A stretch of DNA of 64,000 bases from NCBI RefSeq assembly GCF_002835665.1, contig NZ_PIZV01000002.1, positions 62,001 to 126,000 on the forward strand, given 5' to 3'. Every line of letters starts with the position of its first letter. Position 1 is the first letter of the stretch. The position numbers and the translations under genes were made by a program. The stretch is from Chryseobacterium sp. PMSZPI (GTDB taxonomy: Bacteria; Bacteroidota; Bacteroidia; Flavobacteriales; Weeksellaceae). A model generated the notes under the pieces. The model searched no databases and was not told the origin of the DNA. It saw only the letters and a list, made by a program, of their open reading frames with translations. Shown in pieces: positions 17,740 through 26,736 of this stretch.

Positions 17740-19158
17740 ATGAAGTTTTTCAACTTATATAGTTTCTTTAAAGGTGCCGCACTACTTAGTGGTGTGGTAC
17801 TTTTTCCTTTGTCTTGTACAGCACAAAACCATAAAAATAAAGTTCAATACTGGCTTACAAAAGGGGATGAAAGTGTAAAATTAGAGCTTCAGGCTCCTAT
17901 ACGATTTGTAAATAATTCCAATAGCCTTCAGAATATTGAAATTGATGAAACTCAAAAGTTTCAATATATTGATGGTTTTGGATATACATTGACAGGTGGA
18001 AGTGTTGAGGTTATTAACCGTTTGTCACCATCAAAAAGGAAGGCTTTACTGTATGAGCTTTTTGGAAATGATAAAAACTCAATATCCATAAGTTACCTAA
18101 GATTGAGTATTGGAGCTTCTGATTTGGATGGAGAAGTATTTTCTTATGATGATTTGCCGGAAGGGGACACTGATGTTTCACTTTCAAAATTCAGTTTAGC
18201 GAAAGATAAAGCTCTTATAGTGATGTTAAAAGAAATTTTAACCATTAACCCTAAAATTAAAATCATTGCTGCTCCTTGGTCTGCACCGGTTTGGATGAAA
18301 GATAACGAGAAGTCAAAAGGCGGAAGTTTAAAACCTGAATTCTATAGTGTTTATGCCCAATATTTAGCAAAATACATTCAGGAAATGAAGAAAGAAAGCA
18401 TTGTGATTGATGCCATCACTCCTCAAAATGAGCCTTTACATCCCGGAAATAATCCTAGTTTATATATGCCTTCCGAGCAGCGGGGAGATTTTATTAAAAA
18501 CCATTTGGGTCCTGTTTTTAAAAGGGAAGGTATTAAAACTAAAATTGTGATATATGATCATAATTGCAATAAACCGGAATATGCTATGGATATTTTAAAA
18601 GATCCTGATGCCTATCAATATATTGACGGATCTGCTTTCCATTTGTACGAAGGTGATATCTCTGCATTGAGCATTGTTCATAAAGCCTTTCCGAAGAAAA
18701 ATTTATACTTTACGGAGCAGTGGACAGGAGCGAAAGGAACTTTTAATGAAGACTTCAATTGGCACACGAAGAATGTGATTATCGGATCCATGAGAAACTG
18801 GAGTAAAACTGCTTTAGAGTGGAATTTGGCCAATGACTCGAAATATGGTCCGCATACTGTTGGTGGCTGTACGGAATGTAAAGGAGCGATTACGGTTTCT
18901 GATAGTGAAAATTTTACCAGAAACGTTTCATATTACATTATTGCCCATGCTTCCAAATTTGTCCCTACAGGCTCTCAACGGATTGCTTCGACACAAACGG
19001 AAAAGCTTTCAACCGTGGCATTTAAGACGCCTGAGGGAAAAACGGTCTTAATTGTACAGAATGGAAGTCCTTCAGATGAAAGATTTAGTATTAAATTTGC
19101 CGGAAAAACCGCTTCTGTAACAATCCCCGGAAGTTCAGCAGCAACATATATTTTTTAA
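17740..19158 (+). CDS. GH30 family glycoside hydrolase (lipoprotein), first of a tandem pair
   Basis: A 472-residue retaining glycosidase. Lipoprotein signal with Cys26 (FPLSC). The (beta/alpha)8 barrel shows GFGYTLTGGS, YLRLSIGASD, APWSAPVWMKDN, acid/base Glu231 in TPQNEPLHP and nucleophile Glu326 in YFTEQWTG, followed by the GH30 C-terminal beta domain (FVPTGSQRIAST). Family members include glucosylceramidase-like enzymes, beta-1,6-glucanases and xylanases; the NEPLHPGNNPSLYM pattern resembles the GH30 subfamilies acting on beta-glucan. As a lipoprotein beside SusC/SusD it probably cuts glycan at the cell surface or in the periplasm. It starts 3 bases after susD, so it is in the same operon. 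Confidence 0.93.
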   Translation: MKFFNLYSFFKGAALLSGVVLFPLSCTAQNHKNKVQYWLTKGDESVKLELQAPIRFVNNSNSLQNIEIDETQKFQYIDGFGYTLTGGSVEVINRLSPSKRKALLYELFGNDKNSISISYLRLSIGASDLDGEVFSYDDLPEGDTDVSLSKFSLAKDKALIVMLKEILTINPKIKIIAAPWSAPVWMKDNEKSKGGSLKPEFYSVYAQYLAKYIQEMKKESIVIDAITPQNEPLHPGNNPSLYMPSEQRGDFIKNHLGPVFKREGIKTKIVIYDHNCNKPEYAMDILKDPDAYQYIDGSAFHLYEGDISALSIVHKAFPKKNLYFTEQWTGAKGTFNEDFNWHTKNVIIGSMRNWSKTALEWNLANDSKYGPHTVGGCTECKGAITVSDSENFTRNVSYYIIAHASKFVPTGSQRIASTQTEKLSTVAFKTPEGKTVLIVQNGSPSDERFSIKFAGKTASVTIPGSSAATYIF

Positions 19159-19167
19159 ATTAAAATC

Positions 19168-20607
19168 ATGAGAAAACTAATTGTAAGCTGTTTTGTAATA
19201 GGTGTTGTTTTCAATGCCAATGCTCAAAACTATTGGAAAAAAAATGAAGGAAAAACAGCTAAAGTAATTCTTACCAATTCTAAGGTCAGCGAAAAAATGG
19301 TTGACAAAGGTGCTGTAAAATTCGAAAAATTCGGACAACCGAAAGAAACAGATGCCTGTATTTTTGTGGCACCAAGTTTTAAATATCAAAAATTAATAGG
19401 AATAGGAGGAGCCATCACTGATGCTTCCGCAGAAACTTTCTATAAAATGCCAAAGAATAAGCAGAAAGAAATTCTGGAAGCTTACTTTGGTAAAAACGGT
19501 CTGGGATATACAGTGGTACGTACCAATATGAACTCCTGTGACTTCTCAAGCGATTCCTATACCTATGTAGAAGATAACGATACTTCTCTGAAATCTTTCA
19601 ATATCTCACATGATGAAAAGTATAAAATTCCAATGATTCAGGAAGCCAAGAAAGCAATAGGAAATAATTTTACATTCTATTTCTCCCCATGGAGTCCACC
19701 GGCCTGGATGAAATCTAATAAAAGTTTGTACAAAGGAGGAAGACTTGAAAACCAGTTTTATCAAACCTGGGCAGATTATTATATCAAGTTCATTCAGGAA
19801 TACGAAAAAAGAGGAATTAATGTCTGGGGACTTACGGTTCAGAACGAGCCTATGGCAACACAAAGTTGGGAGTCCTGCATTTATACAGCGGAAGAAGAAG
19901 GTGATTTCCTGAAAAATAATCTGGGACCAACCCTTTGGAAAAATGGATATAAAGATAAAAAAGTAATGATCTGGGACCATAACAGAGATTTGATTTATCA
20001 AAGAGCCACCACCACTTTAAGTGATCCTGAAACTTCAAAATACGCTCACGGAATCGGCTATCACTGGTACGAAACCTGGAACAATAAAACACAGCTTTTT
20101 GATAATCTGGCAGAAACTCACAGAGCTTTTCCTGATAAATTTCTTGCATTTACCGAAGGTTGTAAAGAACAGTTCAAAATGGATAAAATCTATGATGTAA
20201 GCTTAGGAGAATTATATAGTAAAAATATGCTGAATGATTTCAATAAAGGTAACGCATTATGGACGGATTGGAATGTTTTATTGGATGAAACTGGCGGGCC
20301 TAACCATAAAGGGAACTTTTGTTTTGCCCCAATTATTGCAGATACTAAAACAGGAGAAGTATACTATACCTATGAGTATTATTATATAGGTCATGTTTCA
20401 AAATTCATCAGACCCAATGCTCAAAGAATCGGAAGTTCTTCTACCAGAGCAGCCTTGACTTCTACTGCTTTCATGAACGAAAATGGACAATTGGTAACAG
20501 TTATTATGAACGATTCTGATAATGATATCGATACCAATCTCTGGATTGAAGGAATGGCGGCTAAATTGACTGCTCCTGCACATTCTATACAGACCGTAGT
20601 TTTATAA
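19168..20607 (+). CDS. GH30 family glycoside hydrolase (exported), second of a tandem pair
   Basis: A 479-residue retaining glycosidase with a plain Sec signal (MRKLIVSCFVIGVVFNANAQ). Barrel motifs: GIGGAITDASAETF, VVRTNMNSCDFSSDSYTY, SPWSPPAWMKSN, acid/base Glu227 in TVQNEPMATQSWESC, the IWDHNRD strand, and nucleophile Glu330 in FTEGCKEQ, with the C-terminal beta domain at VSKFIRPNAQRIGSSS. These features fit the glucosylceramidase-like (GH30_1-type) branch more than the first enzyme does. It is clearly diverged from its neighbour, so the two are likely to act on different linkages or at different stages. Last gene of the susCD operon, 9 bases after the previous stop and before a strong hairpin. 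Confidence 0.93.
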   Translation: MRKLIVSCFVIGVVFNANAQNYWKKNEGKTAKVILTNSKVSEKMVDKGAVKFEKFGQPKETDACIFVAPSFKYQKLIGIGGAITDASAETFYKMPKNKQKEILEAYFGKNGLGYTVVRTNMNSCDFSSDSYTYVEDNDTSLKSFNISHDEKYKIPMIQEAKKAIGNNFTFYFSPWSPPAWMKSNKSLYKGGRLENQFYQTWADYYIKFIQEYEKRGINVWGLTVQNEPMATQSWESCIYTAEEEGDFLKNNLGPTLWKNGYKDKKVMIWDHNRDLIYQRATTTLSDPETSKYAHGIGYHWYETWNNKTQLFDNLAETHRAFPDKFLAFTEGCKEQFKMDKIYDVSLGELYSKNMLNDFNKGNALWTDWNVLLDETGGPNHKGNFCFAPIIADTKTGEVYYTYEYYYIGHVSKFIRPNAQRIGSSSTRAALTSTAFMNENGQLVTVIMNDSDNDIDTNLWIEGMAAKLTAPAHSIQTVVL

Positions 20608-20634
20608 TATCATATTAATATTATTTTGTAGAAG

Positions 20635-20663
20635 AATCGGCGGCCTCGAAGAGGCCGCCGATT
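20635..20663 (+). terminator. Strong hairpin ending the susCD-GH30 operon
   Basis: Perfect GC-rich 13-bp stem AATCGGCGGCCTC / GAGGCCGCCGATT with a GAA loop. Only a weak T tract follows at once, but its place 28 bases after the last gene and before a converging gene supports a terminator role. Confidence 0.75.
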
Positions 20664-20694
20664 TGATTCCAATCAATTTTTTGTAAAGATGCGA

Positions 20695-21285
20695 TCAGAA
20701 GAATATATAATAATCATCTAATTCAAGCAGTTTATTCTCTTTTCCAATTTCAGTTAAAAATTCTTTTAAGTCAGCATAAAATTTTCTTCCTTCTTTTCCA
20801 TACATAGGAAGGTCAAGAGGAGTAATTTTTAAATAATTTCCATTATTCATATAAAAGCCGACATAGCACACGATTGGGCCTTTAGGGGTTCGGGGTGGAA
20901 TTCTCATGCTTACTTTAACAATAGAGTTCCAAGTAAATTCTTTTATAGGTAACGATGAATTCCAAAGAGTTTTATCAATAATTTTAATTTCACCATTATA
21001 ATAAAATACTATTTTTCTTTCTCGTCTGACATAAAACATAGAATAAATGACACCCCCGGTTGATAGGAGAAACATAAAGAAGAGTAATGCTAAAAACTGA
21101 TTATAACTTCCATGAATTTCATCTTCAGATATAGAAACTACGATTATAATAATTAAAATATTAAACATAAAGAAAAATATAGTCATAGGTAAAACAAAGT
21201 AATTTCTACCTACAGTACATAAATTTCCATTATCTAATCTATTGGTTCGGAACCCAATCCAATGAGGAAACGTTGATTTCATCAA
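20695..21285 (-). CDS. Membrane protein of unknown function, two transmembrane helices
   Basis: A 196-residue protein. Two hydrophobic helices are clear: about 30-50 (FVLPMTIFFFMFNILIIII) and about 64-86 (FLALLFFMFLLSTGGVIYSMF). They are followed by a basic border (VRRERK) and a soluble beta-rich region (IVFYYNGEIKIIDKT ... KEFTWNSIVKVSMRIPP) that recalls PH-like domains of small bacterial membrane proteins. I do not recognise a named family. The start could be Met1 or Met2. It lies downstream of two T9SS cargo genes on the same strand, 36 bases after the nearer one, so cotranscription is possible. No function is assigned. Confidence 0.75.
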   Translation of the reverse strand: MMKSTFPHWIGFRTNRLDNGNLCTVGRNYFVLPMTIFFFMFNILIIIIVVSISEDEIHGSYNQFLALLFFMFLLSTGGVIYSMFYVRRERKIVFYYNGEIKIIDKTLWNSSLPIKEFTWNSIVKVSMRIPPRTPKGPIVCYVGFYMNNGNYLKITPLDLPMYGKEGRKFYADLKEFLTEIGKENKLLELDDYYIFF

Positions 21286-21321
21286 ATTCTTAAAAATCTT
21301 ATTATTTAATTAAACTAAATC

Positions 21322-23757
21322 TTATTCTTTAATAAACTTCTTTAAAATATTTGTTTCCCCATCCTGAATGTCAATTACGTAAACTCCTTCCAATAAAGAA
21401 CTTATGTTAATTTTGTTGTTGAGGATTATCCCATTTGATACTAACTCACCGGCCAAATTGTAGATTTTGTAATTAACTTTTTCACTAATGTTTTTAATGT
21501 GTAGTATAGATCTTACGGGATTGGGATAAATTAGAATATCACTTTGGTTAATCGGATTATTAATCGGAGCCTTAGAAATTTTTACAGTATAATCTTCTAC
21601 CTCCCCATCATTAAAATTCGTACAGTTTATAGGAATTCCATCTTTTTGTAAAGCCACCCTCATTACAACATATTTGTAATCTGTCATACTGATGAAAGCA
21701 TCTGTTGGTATATTGAATTTACCCTCTATGGTTGTACTACTGTTTGGAGAGGAGACCAAAATTCTTTCATTGATATCAAAAAAACCATCCCTGTTGAAAT
21801 CAATCCAAGCAGCAATACCTGCTTTATTGTTATTATTTAAATTTTTTTCAATAATTATTTCATTACCAGCTGAGCCCTGAATCAACTCAATAAATTTACT
21901 TGAGTCTCCTGTGTAGTTTGTATAAAGGGACGCTAATGATGTATTTTCCATTATTGGTTTTCCATTAGGTTTTACAGTAACTTTTGAAATATACCCGCCT
22001 GCTGAGGATTGTGCGGACATATCACAATATATTATTGTAGGGGTTGTAAAGAAGAATAAATCTGTATAATTACCCAAAGTACCATTACAGATATTGGCGA
22101 CCTGCATTTCATATTTTGTTAATTCTAAAAGTCCGGTTAATGTATATGTATTTGTTGGAACAGGAACAGTTGTCCAACTTGGAATACCTGTTTTCCTATA
22201 TCGTAATATATAAGTTGAGCCAGGGAAAGGATCCCAATTCACTACTGCTGTAGTTGTTGTTAAGTTGGTAATTGTTAATCCTGGAGGAGGGAGCTCGCAT
22301 GTCCTTTCAGTGGTAAATACTTTAGGGTTTGAATAAGGATTGGGTGCAACCTCTCCATCACAAATGCTTGCCACCTGTACTTCGTAGGCTGTATAAACAT
22401 CTAATCCTGTGATAGTATAGGTGTTTCCCGGTATCAGAGGAATATTGTTTACATCAATCCATGTTGAGCTTCCTACTTTTCTGTATCGTAATATGTAGGT
22501 TGAATTTGCAGAAAGAGGGGACCATGTTACTATTGCCGAATTAGTTGTTATATTATCGATTGAGACATTTGGAGGAGTGGGATCACATTTTGTTGAAAAT
22601 TCATTGTGTGAATAGGTTCCTTCTATTCCATCACACACAGCTGCGATCTCTATCTCATAAATAGTCCCAGGCAACAAGGTTCCAGTTAAATCTAATGTAT
22701 TTACAGTCAAAGGAGGAGTTGCTAAAGGTAAATTAGTTATAATCCAATTTAAAGAGCCAACAGGTCTGTATTTTACTATATAAGATGAATTGCCACTGTT
22801 TAAAGGCCAATTTATTGTTGCAGAATTATGGGTTATATTATTTATCGTTACCGTTGGTACTGAAGTGTTGCAAATAGTTGTACTAAAACTAGGAGCTGCG
22901 ATCCAAGGACTTCTGTCAGATGCGGAACATACAGAACGAAGCCACCAATAATAAGTTGTATTGGACGATAATGAATTTACATTTGCAGATAATAAAGTGG
23001 AGTTTCCGGTGGGGGGTGTTGAGTTATCCGGGGGAATATTTACTGTTGAAATATAATAATCATACCCACCATTAGGAGTAGACGGTGAAGCTAGCCAGTT
23101 TAATGTAGCAGTATTAGGTGTTATTCCGGATACTGACATTCCACCAGGTATGCGACAAGTTGTTAATAAAATATTATCTACCGAAGCAGGAGGTTGAAGG
23201 CCATTATTATTGTTATTCGTCCATTCAAATACAAGACGCATATTTAAGCCGGCAAAGCTACTCAAATTTAGATTATCATTAAGATACGTCTGCCATTCGG
23301 CTTTTTGATTAAAATCACTGCCAACCTGAATCCTGCCACTTCCTACAGTAATAGGGCTTCCCGGTATGGGAGTATAGGATGTCGGAACGAGCCATACTTT
23401 TAAATAATCTTGTTGATCTTCTCCTGCAGCGCGCCAGTCAAATGATAAGTTAGAAATAATTGTTCCAGGGGGAATAGCAACATCTTTGTAAGTATGGGTA
23501 ATACTGGTTTCATTGATATTATAAGAATTTGAAATTCCATTATTATTTGAAATATAAATTGAATTTACAGGATTTCCCGTTGCATTCCCATAAAACCAGT
23601 TGTTAGATTGTGCCGAATTCATAAAGACAAAACCTCCGTTATTGCTATTAAAATTTTCAACTATTGGAAGAGATGGTAAAGGATTGCAAGAATTAACTAC
23701 TAACCAAGCAATCATGGTAAAAAAAAATTTTGTCAAAAGAGAATAGTTTTTCTGCAT
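21322..23757 (-). CDS. Secreted protein with four fibronectin III domains, GEVED domain and T9SS tail
   Basis: An 811-residue exported protein. Order: N-terminal signal (1-24), a jelly-roll region of the choice-of-anchor J kind (about 30-200, with FDWRAAGEDQQDYLKVWLVP), four fibronectin III repeats (starting near 203, 297, 392 and 487, each with the pattern ..NSATINW.. and a YEIEVA.IC.G strand), a GEVED domain (about 580-730, WIDFNRDGFFD and NDGEVEDYTV) and a type A T9SS sorting domain (YPNPVRSILHIKN to the end). Similar architectures are found in flavobacterial adhesins and secreted proteases. No catalytic domain is visible, so binding or adhesion is more likely. Odd: VVNSC places a Cys at residue 24, like a lipobox, which is unusual for T9SS cargo. 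Confidence 0.9.
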   Translation of the reverse strand: MQKNYSLLTKFFFTMIAWLVVNSCNPLPSLPIVENFNSNNGGFVFMNSAQSNNWFYGNATGNPVNSIYISNNNGISNSYNINETSITHTYKDVAIPPGTIISNLSFDWRAAGEDQQDYLKVWLVPTSYTPIPGSPITVGSGRIQVGSDFNQKAEWQTYLNDNLNLSSFAGLNMRLVFEWTNNNNNGLQPPASVDNILLTTCRIPGGMSVSGITPNTATLNWLASPSTPNGGYDYYISTVNIPPDNSTPPTGNSTLLSANVNSLSSNTTYYWWLRSVCSASDRSPWIAAPSFSTTICNTSVPTVTINNITHNSATINWPLNSGNSSYIVKYRPVGSLNWIITNLPLATPPLTVNTLDLTGTLLPGTIYEIEIAAVCDGIEGTYSHNEFSTKCDPTPPNVSIDNITTNSAIVTWSPLSANSTYILRYRKVGSSTWIDVNNIPLIPGNTYTITGLDVYTAYEVQVASICDGEVAPNPYSNPKVFTTERTCELPPPGLTITNLTTTTAVVNWDPFPGSTYILRYRKTGIPSWTTVPVPTNTYTLTGLLELTKYEMQVANICNGTLGNYTDLFFFTTPTIIYCDMSAQSSAGGYISKVTVKPNGKPIMENTSLASLYTNYTGDSSKFIELIQGSAGNEIIIEKNLNNNNKAGIAAWIDFNRDGFFDINERILVSSPNSSTTIEGKFNIPTDAFISMTDYKYVVMRVALQKDGIPINCTNFNDGEVEDYTVKISKAPINNPINQSDILIYPNPVRSILHIKNISEKVNYKIYNLAGELVSNGIILNNKINISSLLEGVYVIDIQDGETNILKKFIKE

Positions 23758-24253
23758 AATTTATATTATTAAGTTTGTTTCTGATTTTTAATTTTTAATT
23801 AAGTGGTTGATTTTTAATTTATTAAAATATGTTGTGATCCTTAATTGTATGAGTTGTGACAAATAAAGATGCTTATTTTAAAAAATTTATTGTGAGAAAA
23901 TAATCAGTATTAATTATTCTATGCTGCTTGAAATAATCCCAAAGTTTCGCATTATATTATAAAGAAGAAATGGAAGTGTTCTATGGTATCTCATATTTAT
24001 TTCATCCTAATTACAAAACTAGGAATACTTTCTTATTAATCAATATGAATATATGAATTTAATATATTGTAAATCAACAACATATACAATGAAGTGTATT
24101 TGAAGTATAAGCGTTTTTTTTGTTGTAATACTTAGCTGTCTGCTTATCTGTGATTTACTTACTCTTGAGTGTATGATCGGGATAGGTGGTTTTAAAAAGT
24201 CTACCCACAAATATTATGATATAGTTGAACTATGATAAGCCTTGCATAGGAAT
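23758..24253. other. Long upstream region of the fibronectin III gene
   Basis: About 500 AT-rich bases with no convincing gene. It holds a degenerate repeat (24047-24108) also present near 28.5 kb and a 13-base palindrome ATAGTTGAACTAT at 24221-24233. No full-consensus promoter was found. Confidence 0.5.
24047..24108 (-). repeat. Copy 1 of an upstream element with tandem ACTTCA
   Basis: On the minus strand this copy begins ATACTTCAAATACACTTCAT, with two ACTTCA boxes 11 bases apart. The first 20 bases match the copy at 28479-28537 at 18 positions and weaker similarity continues for about 40 bases more. Both copies lie upstream of leftward genes of the T9SS cargo cluster. Confidence 0.55.
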
Positions 24254-24279
24254 AAAAAAAGCCTTCCCAAAAGGAAGGC
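24254..24279 (-). terminator. Intrinsic terminator of the Asp-box T9SS gene
   Basis: Stem GCCTTCC / GGAAGGC (24261-24267 with 24273-24279) and a 5-base loop, followed on the minus strand by seven T. It lies 20 bases past the stop of the leftward gene at 24300. Confidence 0.85.
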
Positions 24280-24299
24280 CGGTCATTAAACTTTAACTG

Positions 24300-26627
24300 C
24301 TATTTTTTGATGATCTTTTTTATAATGGTACTGGTTTTATCCTGATCAATTTTCAGAAAATATACTCCTTTTGATAATCTGGAAATATCAAGACTTGTTT
24401 TATTTTCTGTTTGTAAAAGCAGCTGACCTGCTGTATTGTAGATGCTTATATTAAACTTAGAAACGTTTTTACCTAATTTGATGTTAACGAAGTCCTGAAC
24501 AGGATTTGGATAGATGCTAATGTCATCTTTTGTGATACCAGGTTCAGAAGTTCCTAATGAAGAGAAGTTGATAACATCTTTTAAAATTCCTAATGAATAG
24601 GTTGTCAGATATACTTCGATAGTTGTTGAATTTACAAAACGTGCATCACCGTCTAATACATAAGTGTTGAAATAATTAGAAGAATTTTTTTCTTGCCAGG
24701 TAACACCGTAATCATTACTGTAAACCACCTTTGATGGAGAGGTTGGGGTTGTATTTGTAATTCCTATGATTTGTCCTTTTTGTGCAGTAGAATGTATTAC
24801 TTTAGTGACGCGGTCATTATACAATTGAGTCCAAGTATTTCCGGAATCCGTAGAGGTATAGATACCATTTGTTGTAGCTACAGTATATTGAGTTGTATCT
24901 AATGGATTTTGAGTAAAGTCAGTGATGTAATCAGGAAGGTTTAATCCGGGTATTGTGGTTTCATTCCAGGTAGTTCCGCCATCTGTTGTTTTGTAAATAC
25001 TGTTTCCAATCGTTACCATAGCTGTATTTGAGTTGGTAGGATTGATTTTAATTCCCGAAATAGAATAATCATAAGGATATTGCGGGAAATTCAGATCTGT
25101 AATAATAGGATTGGAAATGTTGGTAAAGTCAATTTTTGTAACTGGGGTACCACCATTATAAGTAGCTGCCCAGACAATATTAGGATTGGAAGGATCTGTT
25201 CCAGTTGCTGTAAGACGATTGTCATAGGTCTCTAAAATCTGGGTACTGGTGGCGCCATAGTCATTGCTGAGTTTAATGGCTCTGGGGAAAGAAACATTAT
25301 CAAAAATATAGCTTCTGCCCGGAATATTTTTATCAACGAAGAAAGGTGTGATAATTTGCCCAAGAGGGAACGATCCAAGCGGATATACTGTGGTTGGAGT
25401 TTCCTGATTAGTGTTGAGGTTTCGAACAGCATATCCGTATTGTACACCATAGATGAGGTTATCTTGTACAATATTGATGTTTCCCATATTAGTATAAAAA
25501 GGATTAGGGATAGTTGTAAGAGTGACTCCACTATTAGTTGAGCGTTTAGGAAAACGTTCATTAGCAATCATTACCTGATTCGTGTTGAATGGATTAAATG
25601 TAGCGCCAAAACCATAGAAATACGATGTTCCATCTACAAGTCCATCATGGAAAGTTGTTGTCCATGTATTGCCTGCATCGGTAGTAACTGCAATTTTGTG
25701 CGCCCCCAATGCCAAAACATGACTAGTATTATTGGGGTTAATCACCATTTTTATGTTTCTTAAAGTACCTAGCGGATCGTTTGAACTCCAGTCTATTCCT
25801 GTCTGTTCTGCCCACGTAGAGCCCCCATCGGTACTTTTATAAACGGCCTGGTGCATACTCGGCATTGCTGCGGCAACAAAGTGAGCAGTACTTGTATAGA
25901 GGATACCTTGATTTTTAGGATCTACATCTAATGATTCTAGAATGACACCGTTTAAGGTTTCTGTCCAAGTCGCTCCTGCATCTGTTGATTTGAAAAAACC
26001 TCCAATAGTACTGCCTGGACCTGTTCCGCGAGCAATATATATGGTTTGTGGGTTTTTGGGATCTAATTTGGCGTCAGATAAAATAAGTTGATCGGAGTCA
26101 TAAACATTTGACCAGGTAGTTCCCCCATTGATCGTGTAGAATAATTTTCTATTATAGGCAATAGGCCCACTGCTGCTATCCTTTACAATTAAAATAGCTG
26201 TATTCATCGTTCCATCATCATAAATGGAATACCCACCAATTGCATTTATTTCACCAGGAGGAAGATTAAACTGTTTAATGATATTTAATGAGTTTAAGCT
26301 AAGTACACTTACTTTACTTAAACCAGTTGCTCCAAAATCTTCAATGAAACTTAATGCCGTGCCATTATTAGTGAGTTGCATTTGCCTGATATTTGGAGCT
26401 TGTGTTGGATAAGGAAGGGTGTATAGTACATTCCATGTAATTCCATTGTCATTAGAAACCAAAATGTGTTTATCAACATTTGTGGTTGCATAAATCTTAT
26501 TGGCTATGGTATCGTCGTACACAAAGTTTTGCATACGTCCATATATAGGATTTCCAACAAAGTTTACTTGTGCAAATGAGAGTTGAAGCCCTAAAATACA
26601 CATCAAAATTAATAATACTTTCTTCAT
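24300..26627 (-). CDS. Secreted Asp-box (BNR/sialidase-like propeller) protein with T9SS tail
   Basis: A 775-residue exported protein. The signal is residues 1-20 (MKKVLLILMCILGLQLSFAQ). The body (about 25-690) is a beta-propeller marked by at least seven Asp-box repeats of the form S-x-D-x-G-x-T-W (SNDNGITW, STDAGATW, STDGGSTW, TTDAGNTW, TTDGGTTW, STDSGNTW, SNDYGVTW). Such propellers occur in sialidases, Vps10/sortilin-like proteins and xyloglucanases. I see no sialidase arginine triad or catalytic motif, so an enzyme label is not justified. The C-terminal about 75 residues (SIYPNPVQDFVNIKLG to IIKKIIKK) are a type A T9SS signal. It is in the same orientation as the other T9SS cargo gene and the LuxR-type regulator. 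Confidence 0.9.
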   Translation of the reverse strand: MKKVLLILMCILGLQLSFAQVNFVGNPIYGRMQNFVYDDTIANKIYATTNVDKHILVSNDNGITWNVLYTLPYPTQAPNIRQMQLTNNGTALSFIEDFGATGLSKVSVLSLNSLNIIKQFNLPPGEINAIGGYSIYDDGTMNTAILIVKDSSSGPIAYNRKLFYTINGGTTWSNVYDSDQLILSDAKLDPKNPQTIYIARGTGPGSTIGGFFKSTDAGATWTETLNGVILESLDVDPKNQGILYTSTAHFVAAAMPSMHQAVYKSTDGGSTWAEQTGIDWSSNDPLGTLRNIKMVINPNNTSHVLALGAHKIAVTTDAGNTWTTTFHDGLVDGTSYFYGFGATFNPFNTNQVMIANERFPKRSTNSGVTLTTIPNPFYTNMGNINIVQDNLIYGVQYGYAVRNLNTNQETPTTVYPLGSFPLGQIITPFFVDKNIPGRSYIFDNVSFPRAIKLSNDYGATSTQILETYDNRLTATGTDPSNPNIVWAATYNGGTPVTKIDFTNISNPIITDLNFPQYPYDYSISGIKINPTNSNTAMVTIGNSIYKTTDGGTTWNETTIPGLNLPDYITDFTQNPLDTTQYTVATTNGIYTSTDSGNTWTQLYNDRVTKVIHSTAQKGQIIGITNTTPTSPSKVVYSNDYGVTWQEKNSSNYFNTYVLDGDARFVNSTTIEVYLTTYSLGILKDVINFSSLGTSEPGITKDDISIYPNPVQDFVNIKLGKNVSKFNISIYNTAGQLLLQTENKTSLDISRLSKGVYFLKIDQDKTSTIIKKIIKK

Positions 26628-26736
26628 AATATTGTTTTTACAATTTATTAAACAAACTTATTTATTGAAGAAAGATTTAAAGAAAATACAGAAGGAAATA
26701 ACAGGACTCATTGGATAAAAAGTGTGACAATTTTAT

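Noticed and set aside
24221-24233. ATAGTTGAACTAT palindrome as an operator
   Set aside because: About 460 bases from the nearest start of the leftward gene it precedes and just behind another gene's terminator; it is likely to be chance in AT-rich DNA.
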